From: Anaerocolumna sp. | Lineage (GTDB): Bacteria > Bacillota > Clostridia > Lachnospirales > Lachnospiraceae | NCBI GenBank assembly: GCA_029256725.1 | Contig: JAQSXJ010000024.1 | Coordinates: forward strand, 1 to 46,034 | DNA length: 46,034 bases | Direction of reading: 5' to 3' | Shown here: piece after piece, positions 33,383-41,812 of the stretch | How the letters are laid out: each line of letters opens with the position of its first letter | How positions within the stretch are numbered: position 1 is the first letter of the stretch | Made by a program: the position numbers and the translations under genes | Notes under the pieces: model-generated | What the model saw: only the letters and a program-made list of their open reading frames with translations | Told to the model about the DNA's origin: nothing | The model's database searches: none

Positions 33383-33719
33383 ATACCTACCTCCTTCGAT
33401 ATTCATTTTGATTACCCTCATTTTATCAAGTAAATAAAAAGCTTGTTTTTGTTATCTTGTTATTAGATTTATGTAAAACCTTAATGGTGATTAAAAGCAT
33501 TTAAGATTAACAACCTCAACTGTTCATACTCTGGAAGCAAATATTTCTGAATATTTTGTCCTTCCGTTATGGGTTCTGTGAACCATAGCAAGAATTTTCG
33601 TGACAAACTATAAATGGATGTGGTAAATTTATGTCAAGAAATGAGGCAGTTCTTTAGATGACAGATGATTATAGGAGAGCTTAACCATACAAGTGAGAAC
33701 GAGAAAAGGAGTGAGAACC
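33383..33719. other. Intergenic region upstream of mazG
   Basis: About 340 bases. It holds a stem TATGGGTTC/GAACCATA around 33568-33586 with one bulge and otherwise AT-rich sequence. No ORF with a credible ribosome binding site. Confidence 0.4.
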
Positions 33720-34439
33720 ATGGATAAAAAGTATACCTTTGATGAATTTATGGATATTATCAGATACTTAAGAAGTGATAAAGGCTGCCCCTGGGACAGA
33801 AAGCAGACCCATGAAAGCTTAGAAAGATATATGTTAGAAGAAGCTTATGAAAGTGTAGAAGCAATCAGAAACGACGATCTGGAAAACCTATGCGAAGAAC
33901 TGGGAGATGTACTTCTTCAGATAGCGCTTCATGCTTCTATAGCAGAAGAAAACGGAGAATTTACCATTGAGGATATTATCACCGCAGAAAGTGAGAAGAT
34001 GATAAGACGCCATCCACATGTATTTGTCAAGGAGGAAGATATTGATGCTGTTCAGGTGGTTAAGAACTGGGATGAGATAAAAAAAGAGGAGAAAAATCAA
34101 AAAAGTACGGCAGATATTCTCCTAGATATTCCCAAGGCACTACCTGCTCTTGTAAGAGCGGAAAAGGCCATAAAGAAGGCCGGAAAAAGTGAAGAGGAGA
34201 ATTCACCTTCCAAAGTCTTAAAAAGCCTTACAGAGAGCCTGATTCAGCTGAAAAAAGAGGTTGAAAATGAAGAAAGGGAACATTTGGAAGAAAATTTCGA
34301 AAAACTACTGTTTCAAATAGTAAATTTGTCGGTGATTTTGCATTTAAATGCAGAAAATTCCTTGACAAATGCCACTAATAAGTTTATAAATAGATTTGTA
34401 GATATCGAAGGACTTAATCAGAAAAAGCCACAAGTTTAA
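33720..34439 (+). CDS. mazG: MazG-family nucleoside triphosphate pyrophosphohydrolase
   Basis: A 239-residue house-cleaning enzyme that hydrolyses NTPs to NMP and pyrophosphate. The first half has the EExx12ExxD pattern of MazG ([36 protein letters not shown]), and a second degenerate repeat lies at the C-terminus ([21 protein letters not shown]). Start ATG 33720 follows AAAAGGAG by about nine bases; nine extra residues upstream lack a better site. In B. subtilis the counterpart (yabN) also sits just before rqcP, fused to a methylase domain that is absent here. Confidence 0.92.
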   Translation: MDKKYTFDEFMDIIRYLRSDKGCPWDRKQTHESLERYMLEEAYESVEAIRNDDLENLCEELGDVLLQIALHASIAEENGEFTIEDIITAESEKMIRRHPHVFVKEEDIDAVQVVKNWDEIKKEEKNQKSTADILLDIPKALPALVRAEKAIKKAGKSEEENSPSKVLKSLTESLIQLKKEVENEEREHLEENFEKLLFQIVNLSVILHLNAENSLTNATNKFINRFVDIEGLNQKKPQV

Positions 34440-34534
34440 ACGATATAACCAATGCCAGAGGCATTGAAGAAATGAAAATAATCCTAACGGTTATTTTAAC
34501 AAATATTAATTACTTTAGAGGAGGAGTTAAATCC

Positions 34535-34810
34535 ATGAACAAAGCCGAATTAGTTGCAGCGATTGCAGAGAAAACCGAATTATCCAAGAAGGATTCAGAG
34601 AAAGCATTAAAGGCTTTCATTGATGTTGTTACAGAAGAGCTTACAAAAGGTGAGAAAGTACAGTTAGTAGGTTTCGGAACTTTTGAAGTATCTGAAAGAC
34701 CTGAAAGAACAGGAAGAAATCCTCAGACAAAAGAGGCTATAACAATTGCCGCTTCTAAAGCTCCCAAGTTCAAAGCAGGAAAAGCTTTAAAGGATGTTAT
34801 TAACGGATAG
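34535..34810 (+). CDS. hup: HU-type DNA-binding protein
   Basis: A 91-residue [22 protein letters not shown] opens it, [17 protein letters not shown] forms the DNA-gripping arm with its proline tip, and [14 protein letters not shown] ends it. It bends and compacts DNA as a dimer. GAGGAGG precedes the start at 34535; the longer frame upstream is non-conserved. The gene before is mazG and the one after rqcP. Confidence 0.96.
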   Translation: MNKAELVAAIAEKTELSKKDSEKALKAFIDVVTEELTKGEKVQLVGFGTFEVSERPERTGRNPQTKEAITIAASKAPKFKAGKALKDVING

Positions 34811-34822
34811 GTTGAGCTAACC

Positions 34823-34915
34823 AAAGGAAGCTGATACCAGAAATCGTGTTCACCGTATGGATAAGTGTGCTGCTTAAAAGTGGAGGGACAGATTATTGGG
34901 ACAGCTTCTTTTTTT
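34823..34915 (+). terminator. Probable terminator between hup and rqcP
   Basis: AAAGGAAGCTG (34823-34833) pairs with CAGCTTCTTTT (34902-34912), one G-U, then further T. The loop is long (68 bases) with minor internal pairing. Confidence 0.5.
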
Positions 34916-34943
34916 ATACTTATATATTATTAGAGAGGTATTT

Positions 34944-35186
34944 ATGAGACTGGATAAATTTTTAAAGGTATCAAGGTTGATTAAGCGTAGAACCATAGCA
35001 AATGAAGCCTGTGATGCCGGACGTGTAATGATAAACGGAAAACCTGCCAAAGCATCTGCCAATGTGAAAGAGGGAGATATCATTGAGATCGGATTTGGCG
35101 GTAAAGCAGTTAAGGTTAAAGTTCTTAATGTACAAGAGACAGTGAGAAAAGACGATGCCAAAGACCTGTATGAATATATCGTCTAG
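34944..35186 (+). CDS. rqcP: RqcP, S4-domain ribosome quality-control factor
   Basis: An 80-residue S4 RNA-binding protein (YabO/Hsp15-like). MRLDKFLKVSRLIKRRTIA and ACDAGRVMINGKPAKAS are the S4 signature. In B. subtilis RqcP works with RqcH on stalled 50S subunits during Ala-tailing. The start at 34944 follows GAGAGG by six bases; the open frame before it is not conserved. It precedes yabP and yabQ as in B. subtilis. Confidence 0.93.
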   Translation: MRLDKFLKVSRLIKRRTIANEACDAGRVMINGKPAKASANVKEGDIIEIGFGGKAVKVKVLNVQETVRKDDAKDLYEYIV

Positions 35187-35246
35187 CACAACATTAACAA
35201 ATATAGAACTTGTACGTAGTTACAGATATGATATAGGAATGAAATG

Positions 35247-35291
35247 AAAGGTCTTCTAATATACTGAAATAAAGTATATTAGGAGGCCTTT
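35247..35291 (+). promoter_or_regulatory. 19-bp hairpin sequestering the yabP ribosome binding site
   Basis: Bases 35247-35265 pair with 35273-35291 without mismatch (two G-U), around a seven-base loop. AGGAGG, the yabP Shine-Dalgarno, lies in the 3' arm (35281-35286), which ends in T residues before the ATG at 35294. AATATACT in the 5' arm resembles a sigma-E -10; a transcript starting after it would lack the 5' arm. Confidence 0.7.
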
Positions 35292-35293
35292 TT

Positions 35294-35581
35294 ATGGAAG
35301 AGAAGCAGGGGTTACAGAAATTACATAAAGTCAGTTTAAATGCCAGGAGTCAGGCTATGATAACCGGGGTTAAAGACGTATTGAGTTTTGATGCCGGAGA
35401 AGTACTCTTAGAGACCGAACAAGGGATCTTAATGATCAGGGGAAATGAACTTCATGTTAACCGTTTGACTCTTGAAAAGGGTGAAGTGGATGTGGATGGG
35501 AAGATAGACAGCTTGACCTATTCTGACGCGGGAGGATATGGAAAATCCGGAGAATCCCTGATCAGCAGACTGTTCAAATAA
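35294..35581 (+). CDS. yabP: YabP, sporulation protein
   Basis: A 95-residue protein of the YabP/YqfC family, a small beta-rich protein made in the mother cell in Bacillus and needed for efficient sporulation. LSFDAGEVLLETEQGILMIRGNEL and LTLEKGEVDVDGKI are the characteristic strands. It has AGGAGG eight bases upstream, but inside a strong hairpin. It is followed by yabQ 44 bases later. Confidence 0.9.
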   Translation: MEEKQGLQKLHKVSLNARSQAMITGVKDVLSFDAGEVLLETEQGILMIRGNELHVNRLTLEKGEVDVDGKIDSLTYSDAGGYGKSGESLISRLFK

Positions 35582-35625
35582 GCGGAACGTTTAATAAGCA
35601 TAAGAAATGTATAGGAGCGAAGTAG

Positions 35626-36126
35626 ATGAATAGAGAGATATTGACTGAGCTTGAGTTTTTTGGTACCTGTTTACTCTGGGGAGTTTACCTATTAGTATTT
35701 TATGATGTATTCCGCATTATCCGGAGGGTATTTCCAAGGGGAGCTATCCTGGTTGGGATAGAGGACTTGCTGTATTGGACAGTCTCAAGCATTCTTATAT
35801 TTCGCATGATGTATCAGCAGAATAACGGTATTATCAGGGGATTTGCTATTCTTGGCATATTTCTTGGTATGCTTTTGTACCGCAATTTATTAAGTGATCC
35901 CTTAGTTGATCTGATAGCAGGGTTCTTAAATAAGATTAAGGATACAATCTTTAAAGTTATTTGTCTGCTTTTAAAACCCTTTGTCCTGTTGGGGCATCTG
36001 TTTGCCAAAGGATTCCGTAAAGTATTCAAACTATTTAAATTTATTTTCGCTAATTTACAAAAATTCTTGAAAAAGAAGAAAGAATCGAGTAAAATAAGCC
36101 TATCTGATAAGGAAAAAGGTGGTTAA
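35626..36126 (+). CDS. yabQ: YabQ, membrane sporulation protein
   Basis: A 166-residue membrane protein with about four to five helices in its first 120 residues and a basic C-terminal tail (KFLKKKKESSKIS). The family opening ELEFFGTCLLWGVYLLVFYD matches YabQ, needed for cortex formation in B. subtilis. ATAGGAGCG precedes the ATG. It is two bases from divIC. Confidence 0.88.
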   Translation: MNREILTELEFFGTCLLWGVYLLVFYDVFRIIRRVFPRGAILVGIEDLLYWTVSSILIFRMMYQQNNGIIRGFAILGIFLGMLLYRNLLSDPLVDLIAGFLNKIKDTIFKVICLLLKPFVLLGHLFAKGFRKVFKLFKFIFANLQKFLKKKKESSKISLSDKEKGG

Positions 36127-36128
36127 AT

Positions 36129-36428
36129 TTGAAGGGGCGAATTCAGAGAAGGAAGAAAAGGCGGACAGGCCTGTTTCTGACAGCGGTTATGGTATTGTCT
36201 ATTTGTGCTATCGTAACTTATAAGCAGCAGTCGTTGAACCTGGCTGAAGCGAAAGCAGATGAGAAAATTGAACAGTTGAACAAACAGATCGAGGACGAGA
36301 AACAAAGGGCTGAGGACATAGAAGAAAAGAAAGCTTATGTTCAGACCAAGAAGTTTATTGAAGAAATGGCAAGGGAAAAGTTCAATCTGGTTTACAAGGA
36401 CGAGATTATATTCAAATCCGAAGAGTAA
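36129..36428 (+). CDS. divIC: DivIC/FtsB-type septum formation initiator
   Basis: A 99-residue bitopic division protein. A basic cytoplasmic start (RIQRRKKRR) is followed by a membrane span (about 14-29), then a coiled coil (AEAKADEKIEQLNKQIEDEK) and the conserved small domain YVQTKKFIEEMAREKFNLV. It recruits to the divisome with FtsL. The start is TTG after AAGGTGG. It lies two bases after yabQ, so it may be co-translated; in B. subtilis it also follows yabQ. Confidence 0.9.
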   Translation: MKGRIQRRKKRRTGLFLTAVMVLSICAIVTYKQQSLNLAEAKADEKIEQLNKQIEDEKQRAEDIEEKKAYVQTKKFIEEMAREKFNLVYKDEIIFKSEE

Positions 36429-36431
36429 GTC

Positions 36432-36460
36432 TTGACAAAGTACCGGGCAGCGGTTATAAT
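36432..36460 (+). promoter_or_regulatory. Consensus sigma-A promoter of the tRNA gene
   Basis: TTGACA, 17-base spacer, TATAAT: a perfect match. It begins a few bases after the divIC stop and points to tRNA-Met 16 bases beyond the -10. Confidence 0.9.
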
Positions 36461-36475
36461 TGTCTTCGTTGCTTT

Positions 36476-36549
36476 GGCGAAGTAGCTCAGTTGGCTAGAG
36501 CATGCGGTTCATACCCGCAGTGTCGGCGGTTCAAATCCGTCCTTCGCTA
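36476..36549 (+). tRNA. tRNA-Met (CAT), elongator
   Basis: Acceptor GGCGAAG pairs with CTTCGCT (first pair G-U), discriminator A. The anticodon arm is TGCGG-TTCATAC-CCGCA with anticodon CAT, and the T arm is GGCGG-TTCAAAT-CCGTC. The pattern GGTTCATACCCG and the GGCG...CGCTA ends resemble elongator tRNA-Met rather than tRNA-Ile2. No CCA is encoded. A tRNA-Met stands in the same place in B. subtilis. Confidence 0.93.
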
Positions 36550-36614
36550 TTTAATGTAGCTGTATAAGATATATCCCTTTTGTGCGTTAGGGGTAAGTTT
36601 TTCGCAAGGGGGAC

Positions 36615-36828
36615 GGCAAATTGCGCAAAACAGAAAAAACTCATGCTTCAATTCCAAGGCATAAGAATTCCTAATTCTCTGGATTTTTTGTGCTTGACAT
36701 ATTATAAAACTGATAACTCGCTACGCTCAAACAATCAGTTTTATAATATAGCACAAAATATCCAGAGAAAAGGAATTCTAATGCCTTTCCATAGGCGCAT
36801 TCGTTCTTTCTGTTTTGCGCAATTTGCC
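36615..36828. mobile_element. 214-bp palindromic element, MITE-like
   Basis: Its ends are perfect 22-bp inverted copies, starting GGCAAATTGCGCAAAACAG and ending with the complement at 36807-36828. Inside, bases 36656-36714 pair with 36734-36787 over about 54 bp with few mismatches and one five-base insertion (TGACA). The loop is 19 bases around CTCGCTACGCTC. A 19-base internal loop on each side separates the two stems. No transposase is encoded; an open frame through it is only a by-product. It lies 65 bases after tRNA-Met. I see no clear target duplication. Confidence 0.6.
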
Positions 36829-37069
36829 TGAAACATTTTGGGTGACTTTATACGGCTGATAAACAGTCTTACCTTTTTAGCAAATTGTTTTGTGAAATGA
36901 TACGAATGTGGTTCATTACAACTAATATCTCTATATAGCCTGTTATGTTTGGAAACATTCGGAGGATATAGGGGTATTTTTATTAATGGGATTAATTTGA
37001 CCTTAATCTGAATTTCTTAAACTTATTGAACTCTCTCTATTCGATTCTATCAGGCATCTAGCGGAAATC
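36829..37069. other. Intergenic region between the palindrome and the spoIIE promoter
   Basis: About 240 AT-rich bases with no ORF or clear hairpin. It leads into the Spo0A boxes and promoter of spoIIE. Confidence 0.4.
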
Positions 37070-37136
37070 CTGTCAAAAAGTTTTTGTATAAGACGGCTTG
37101 TTTTTGACAAAGATTTTAGTTGGACATCCCTATAAT
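37070..37136 (+). promoter_or_regulatory. spoIIE promoter with 21-bp spacing and two Spo0A boxes
   Basis: TTGACA (37104-37109) and TATAAT (37131-37136) are 21 bases apart, as in the Spo0A-activated B. subtilis spoIIE and spoIIG promoters. A Spo0A box (TTGTCAAA on the minus strand, 37103-37110) overlaps the -35. A second, CTGTCAAA, lies at 37070-37077 on the plus strand. Confidence 0.75.
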
Positions 37137-37160
37137 ACAGGACTAAACGGACTGATGTGT

Positions 37161-37235
37161 GCGGCGTAAGTGTAGCTGGCAAAGTAAGTACACCTGTGCA
37201 AAGTAAGTACACCTGTACGAACTAAGTACAGCGCA
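37161..37235 (+). repeat. 19-bp tandem repeats in the spoIIE leader
   Basis: Two identical 19-base units, GCAAAGTAAGTACACCTGT, at 37179-37197 and 37198-37216, flanked by degenerate copies at about 37161-37178 and 37217-37235 that keep GTAAGT or CTAAGTACA. They lie in the 5' leader, between promoter and start codon. Confidence 0.8.
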
Positions 37236-37296
37236 CAAACGGCTTAGAGATAAGCGGGCAGGAACAGTCCTTAATTAGAGGGAGGATTTAAATTAA

Positions 37297-39594
37297 ATGA
37301 AAGAGTTAAATGTTAGGAGAGTACTTGTAAGCTCTCTTGGAATTATTATGGCGCGTTCCGTGTTTATGGGGATAAATCCTTTTGCCATGGGTTATCTGGC
37401 AGCTCTGTACTTGGAGCCTAAGAGCCGGATAATAACGGTGGTGATGGTGGCACTGGGTGTAATAACGGCAATGGATAGAACTGAGATGATTAAATATCTT
37501 ATAGCCATTATGGTATTTTCTATATTGATCTCTATGGCTGAATACCGGAATAAGAAACTCTCCGTCTGGGCAATGGGGGGAGTAGCAGGTGGAGCTATTA
37601 CGCTGCTGACCTGTTTCTATAGCACCTTAAGCAATGACTTTCTGCATTATGCTGTACTGGGACTGGCAGAAGGAATCATTGTATTTGTTTCCTGTCTGAT
37701 CTTTCGTAAAGGTCTTTTGCCGGTACTGAATCCTCCATTAAAAGGTGAGTCCTTATCCAATGAGGAAATCGTTGGGTTGGCGGTTATGGGTGGGGTAATT
37801 ATATATGGGATACCGGATTTGAATTCTCTGGGCTTTTCATTGCCCTTAACCTGTGCATTGTTTTGTATCCTCTTAACTGGTTTTCGGTATGGAGCAGGAT
37901 TTGGTGCTGTAATTGGCGCAGCCTGCGGTATTATAATGGCGCTGAGAACAGGAGAACTTAATCAGCTGGGAGTTATGTGTATGCTTGGCATTATCAGCGG
38001 AAGTTTTCGAGAAATGGGAAGGATACCGGATTTTCTGGCCTTCACCGGTGGTTTTCTGGTGCTGGGAGAATTGTATAAAGACAGTAAATTTAACCTGGAA
38101 GGGTTTGGTGTATTGATTTCCTGTGCAGTATTATTTTTTTTATTGCCTAAAAGTCTAATATATGGAAAAAATAAAGAAGATAGAGGAAAAGAAGAGGAGG
38201 TATTTGTTCATCAGAACCTGCAGAGTGTTGCCAGGGGAAAGTTAAGAGATTTCTCGGAATCCTTTCATAACCTTTCTGCAACCTTTCATTCCATCTCAGA
38301 GCAGAAGGAGGAGCTTAATAAGGTAGACAAAAGAGAGCTTTTTGACCGGCTCTCAGAGAAACTCTGCAAGGATTGTGAAAATTGCAGTTTGTGCTGGGAA
38401 GGGCACTTTTATGAAACCTATGAAGGGGCTTTTCGCATTATGGAGCAGGTAAACGAAAATGGAACAGTATCTCTGAATGAAGTTCCTATAGAATTCGCCT
38501 CCAGATGCATTTGCCTGGAGAATTTTCTGGAAGAGGCGAAGAAGAGTATTGAAATTGCAAGAATAAACATGGTCTGGAGTAATAAACTTGCACAAAGCAG
38601 AGCTGCTATAGCAGAGCAGCTGGGAGAGGTTGCGAATATTATTGATGACTTTTCACTGGATTTATACAAGCCTTATGAGGGAGCGGACAGTAAAGAAAAA
38701 ATCGCTCAAGCGTTGCGAAACAGCCATATCCAGGTGAAAAAAGTTGCTATCTTTGAAAAGAGAGATGGGAAGCAAGAAATTTATCTGACGGCCAAAACAG
38801 AAAAAGGACGCTGTATAACGGCCAAAGAGGCAGCAGGAATTATAGGCAGAGCCTGCCAGAAAGCCATAAGACCTTATGATGGCTGCAAAAAAGTAATTTC
38901 CAGGGAGATGGAGACCTTCACCTTTGTGGAAGATACAGACTATACCGTATATACGGGATTTGCCAGAATGAATAAAGATGGAAGCCCGGTATCAGGAGAT
39001 AATTTTTCCTTCCTGAATCCGGACACCGGAACCTTTATGATGAGTTTGGCCGATGGAATGGGTTCCGGACCGGATGCCTGTGAAGAAAGCGAATCAGTAA
39101 TTGAACTCTTAGAACAATTTATGGAGGCTGGTTTTCGGAAGGAATCGGCTATCAAGCTGATTAATTCCATTTTGGTACTCAGGGATAAGGCGGAGAGCTT
39201 TTCTACCATTGATCTGTCCATTATTAATCTCTATACCGGCTTCTGCGATTTTATAAAAATGGGAGCTGCTTCAACTTTCCTTAAAAAATCCGGGGAAGTA
39301 GAGGTTATACATTCCAATGCACTGCCTGCCGGAGTGGTGCATAAAGCTGATTACGAAATCGTCACCAGGAAGCTTTATGACGGAGAATTCGTTATAATGG
39401 CTACGGATGGGGTTGTGGATTGCATAACAGGAGAAGATAAAGAGGAGACGATTATTCAATTTATTCAGGAGCTTAATACAAATAATCCCAAGGAAATGGC
39501 AAATGCTATACTTAATATGGCTCTTGAACATAACGGCTGGGTGCCCGCAGATGATATGACAGTGCTGGTTGCAGGCTTTTGGAGCAAGACTTGA
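37297..39594 (+). CDS. spoIIE: Stage II sporulation protein E, membrane serine phosphatase
   Basis: A 765-residue SpoIIE. About ten membrane helices fill residues 1-290, followed by a regulatory linker region (about 300-550) and a C-terminal PP2C-type phosphatase (LADGMGSGPDA near 585, IMATDGVVDCI near 700). It dephosphorylates SpoIIAA, releasing sigma-F in the forespore, and acts with FtsZ at the polar septum. The start has GAGGGAGG about ten bases upstream. The leader is about 155 bases with tandem repeats. Confidence 0.95.
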   Translation: MKELNVRRVLVSSLGIIMARSVFMGINPFAMGYLAALYLEPKSRIITVVMVALGVITAMDRTEMIKYLIAIMVFSILISMAEYRNKKLSVWAMGGVAGGAITLLTCFYSTLSNDFLHYAVLGLAEGIIVFVSCLIFRKGLLPVLNPPLKGESLSNEEIVGLAVMGGVIIYGIPDLNSLGFSLPLTCALFCILLTGFRYGAGFGAVIGAACGIIMALRTGELNQLGVMCMLGIISGSFREMGRIPDFLAFTGGFLVLGELYKDSKFNLEGFGVLISCAVLFFLLPKSLIYGKNKEDRGKEEEVFVHQNLQSVARGKLRDFSESFHNLSATFHSISEQKEELNKVDKRELFDRLSEKLCKDCENCSLCWEGHFYETYEGAFRIMEQVNENGTVSLNEVPIEFASRCICLENFLEEAKKSIEIARINMVWSNKLAQSRAAIAEQLGEVANIIDDFSLDLYKPYEGADSKEKIAQALRNSHIQVKKVAIFEKRDGKQEIYLTAKTEKGRCITAKEAAGIIGRACQKAIRPYDGCKKVISREMETFTFVEDTDYTVYTGFARMNKDGSPVSGDNFSFLNPDTGTFMMSLADGMGSGPDACEESESVIELLEQFMEAGFRKESAIKLINSILVLRDKAESFSTIDLSIINLYTGFCDFIKMGAASTFLKKSGEVEVIHSNALPAGVVHKADYEIVTRKLYDGEFVIMATDGVVDCITGEDKEETIIQFIQELNTNNPKEMANAILNMALEHNGWVPADDMTVLVAGFWSKT

Positions 39595-39714
39595 TATTTC
39601 TTATTGTTTAAGTTACAATAAAAAAAATTAGTATATTTTAGGGTGCATTGAGTCTTTACACCTAAACGAAATGAATAATCAGTCATAAACGAAAAACCTG
39701 AGTTGGAGTTATTC

Positions 39715-41283
39715 ATGATTAATAAGATAAAACAGTATATCAACAAATATAACATGCTTGAAAAGGGAGACCAGATTATTGTCGGAGTTTCCGGCGGAGC
39801 GGATTCGGTCTGCCTTTTTCATGTCCTTACAGAATTGTCTGAAAGTTACGGAATTACCCTTTTTGTGGTTCATGTGAATCACGGGATAAGGGGAAAAGAA
39901 GCTGACCGGGACGAAGCCTTTGTCAGAAACCTCTGTAAAGAGAGGGGAGTTTCCTTTACAGCGGTCTTAAAAGACATACCCTTAATTGCAAAGACTCAGG
40001 GTTTATCTCTTGAGGAAGCGGGCAGAATAACTCGATATGAGGTTTTTAATCAGTATCTTAATGCATATAAGTGTAATAAAGTTGCAATTGCACATAATAA
40101 AAATGATAATGCAGAGACAATATTATTTAATCTGTTCAGGGGCAGTGCCTTAACCGGGCTTACAGGAATCAATCCGGTAAGGGGCAATATCATAAGACCC
40201 CTCTTATGCCTTGAAAGACAGGAAATTGAGGCTTTTCTAAGCAATCGCAGTGCTGGTTATCTGGACGATTCTACGAATTTTACCCTGGACTATACCAGAA
40301 ATAAGATACGTCACGGTATTCTTAAAAGTGCCTCAGAGGTCAATAAGCAGGCAGTAGCTCATATAAGCGGGGCAGGCGACAGTCTGATGGAAACCTACGA
40401 GTTTATAGAGAAAATAACGCTTAAGGCCATGGATAGAGTTCTGGTCAGGGAGAATAGTGTGAAATTTAAGCCATTTCACACTGCTCATTTGGGCAGTACC
40501 GCAAGGGAGCTTGCGGTATGCATGGGAGAAAACGTGAAAGAAAATCTTTCCTTAGAAGAAGCTATTAATTCTTTTGGTAATAGTAGTGATGCCGAGGAGG
40601 CGTCAGGCCAAGTTCGTGTACAGCTAATAACGGAGGAGCTTCTGAAAGAAGATATTGTAATACAGAAAGAGCTGGTGAGAAAAGCCCTTTCTTTCGTTAG
40701 CGGCAGTTTAAAGGATTTGGAGGCCGTACATGTAGCGGCGGTGTTAGACCTTGTCAGCAAGCAGACGGGAAAGCGGGTGAACCTTCCCTATGGAATAACA
40801 GCAACAAAGGAGTATAATCGCATATCCTTTGTAAGAGATAAGAATAATAGGTTCTGTGTTGAGGAGTCACCACCTGAAAAAGAGATTGAACAAAAGCTTA
40901 ACATACCGGGCAGAACGCCCTTGACAGACAGGGAAATTAGTCTTATAACAGAAGTTCTTAATTATAAAAAAAATATGATAATTCCACAAAATCTCTATAC
41001 GAAATGGTTTGACTATGATAAAATTAAGGATACTGTGTTAATCCGTAAGAGAAAACAGGGGGATTACCTTTGCATTGATGCGAAAGGTAGCACAAAAAAA
41101 TTAAAAGCCTATTTTATTGATGAAAAAATACCGAGGCAAATAAGAGATGTCCAGCCTTTGTTAGCAGACGGCTCCCATATCATATGGGTAATCGGCGGCA
41201 GAATCAGCGAAGCCTATAAGGTGGATGAGAATACAAAGCGGATACTTCAGATAAAAATAACGGAGGAAAAAGAAAATGAATGA
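39715..41283 (+). CDS. tilS: tRNA(Ile)-lysidine synthetase
   Basis: A 522-residue TilS that converts the CAU anticodon C34 of tRNA-Ile2 to lysidine. The PP-loop is SGGADS (26-31). DDSTNFTLDYTRNKIRH is the TilS core signature, and the C-terminal domain with TKWFDYDKI is the tRNA-binding part. The chosen ATG follows TTGGAG by six bases. It overlaps hpt by eight bases. Gene order matches B. subtilis. Confidence 0.93.
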   Translation: MINKIKQYINKYNMLEKGDQIIVGVSGGADSVCLFHVLTELSESYGITLFVVHVNHGIRGKEADRDEAFVRNLCKERGVSFTAVLKDIPLIAKTQGLSLEEAGRITRYEVFNQYLNAYKCNKVAIAHNKNDNAETILFNLFRGSALTGLTGINPVRGNIIRPLLCLERQEIEAFLSNRSAGYLDDSTNFTLDYTRNKIRHGILKSASEVNKQAVAHISGAGDSLMETYEFIEKITLKAMDRVLVRENSVKFKPFHTAHLGSTARELAVCMGENVKENLSLEEAINSFGNSSDAEEASGQVRVQLITEELLKEDIVIQKELVRKALSFVSGSLKDLEAVHVAAVLDLVSKQTGKRVNLPYGITATKEYNRISFVRDKNNRFCVEESPPEKEIEQKLNIPGRTPLTDREISLITEVLNYKKNMIIPQNLYTKWFDYDKIKDTVLIRKRKQGDYLCIDAKGSTKKLKAYFIDEKIPRQIRDVQPLLADGSHIIWVIGGRISEAYKVDENTKRILQIKITEEKENE

Positions 41284-41797
41284 AAATATCAAAGTATTAA
41301 TATCACAAGAAGAGGTAGATAAGAAGATCCGCAGTCTGGGAGAGCAGATCAGCAAGGATTATGCGGGAAAGGAACTGCATCTTATTTGTGTTTTAAAGGG
41401 AGGAGTATTTATTACCTGTGAATTGGCTAAGAATATAGATGTTCCCCTCTCTCTGGACTTTATGTCCGTATCCAGTTATGGAGATGGTTTTGTAAGTTCC
41501 GGAAGAGTTAAGATAATAAAAGATCTGGACGATTCCATTGAAGATAAGGAAGTACTTATTGTAGAGGATATCATTGATTCCGGTAATACACTGAAATATC
41601 TGGTAGACCTTTTATACAGCAGAAAGCCTAAGAGTATAAAAATATGCACTTTACTGGATAAACCGGATAGAAGAACTGCAGAGGTTAATGTAGATTACGT
41701 AGGATTTCAGATACCCGATGAATTTGTGGTGGGATATGGGCTCGATTATACCCAGAAATACAGAAACTTACCCTATATCGGAGTTATTGAGCAATAG
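41276..41797 (+). CDS. hpt: Hypoxanthine phosphoribosyltransferase
   Basis: A 173-residue purine salvage enzyme that joins PRPP to hypoxanthine or guanine. The PRPP loop is VLIVEDIIDSGNTL, and LKGGVFITCELA and DFMSVSSYGDG are family motifs. It overlaps tilS, and in B. subtilis HprT regulates ftsH together with TilS. Its partner substrate PRPP comes from prs in this window. Confidence 0.95.
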   Translation: MNENIKVLISQEEVDKKIRSLGEQISKDYAGKELHLICVLKGGVFITCELAKNIDVPLSLDFMSVSSYGDGFVSSGRVKIIKDLDDSIEDKEVLIVEDIIDSGNTLKYLVDLLYSRKPKSIKICTLLDKPDRRTAEVNVDYVGFQIPDEFVVGYGLDYTQKYRNLPYIGVIEQ

Positions 41798-41812
41798 AAA
41801 GGAGGTCTGTCT

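Noticed and set aside
36476..36549. tRNA-Ile2 with CAT anticodon (the TilS substrate)
   Set aside because: The acceptor stem and anticodon arm look like elongator tRNA-Met, although tilS lies a few kilobases away.
36580..36831. An 83-codon ORF through the palindrome
   Set aside because: It exists only because the palindrome has no stop in one frame; no ribosome binding site and no family pattern.
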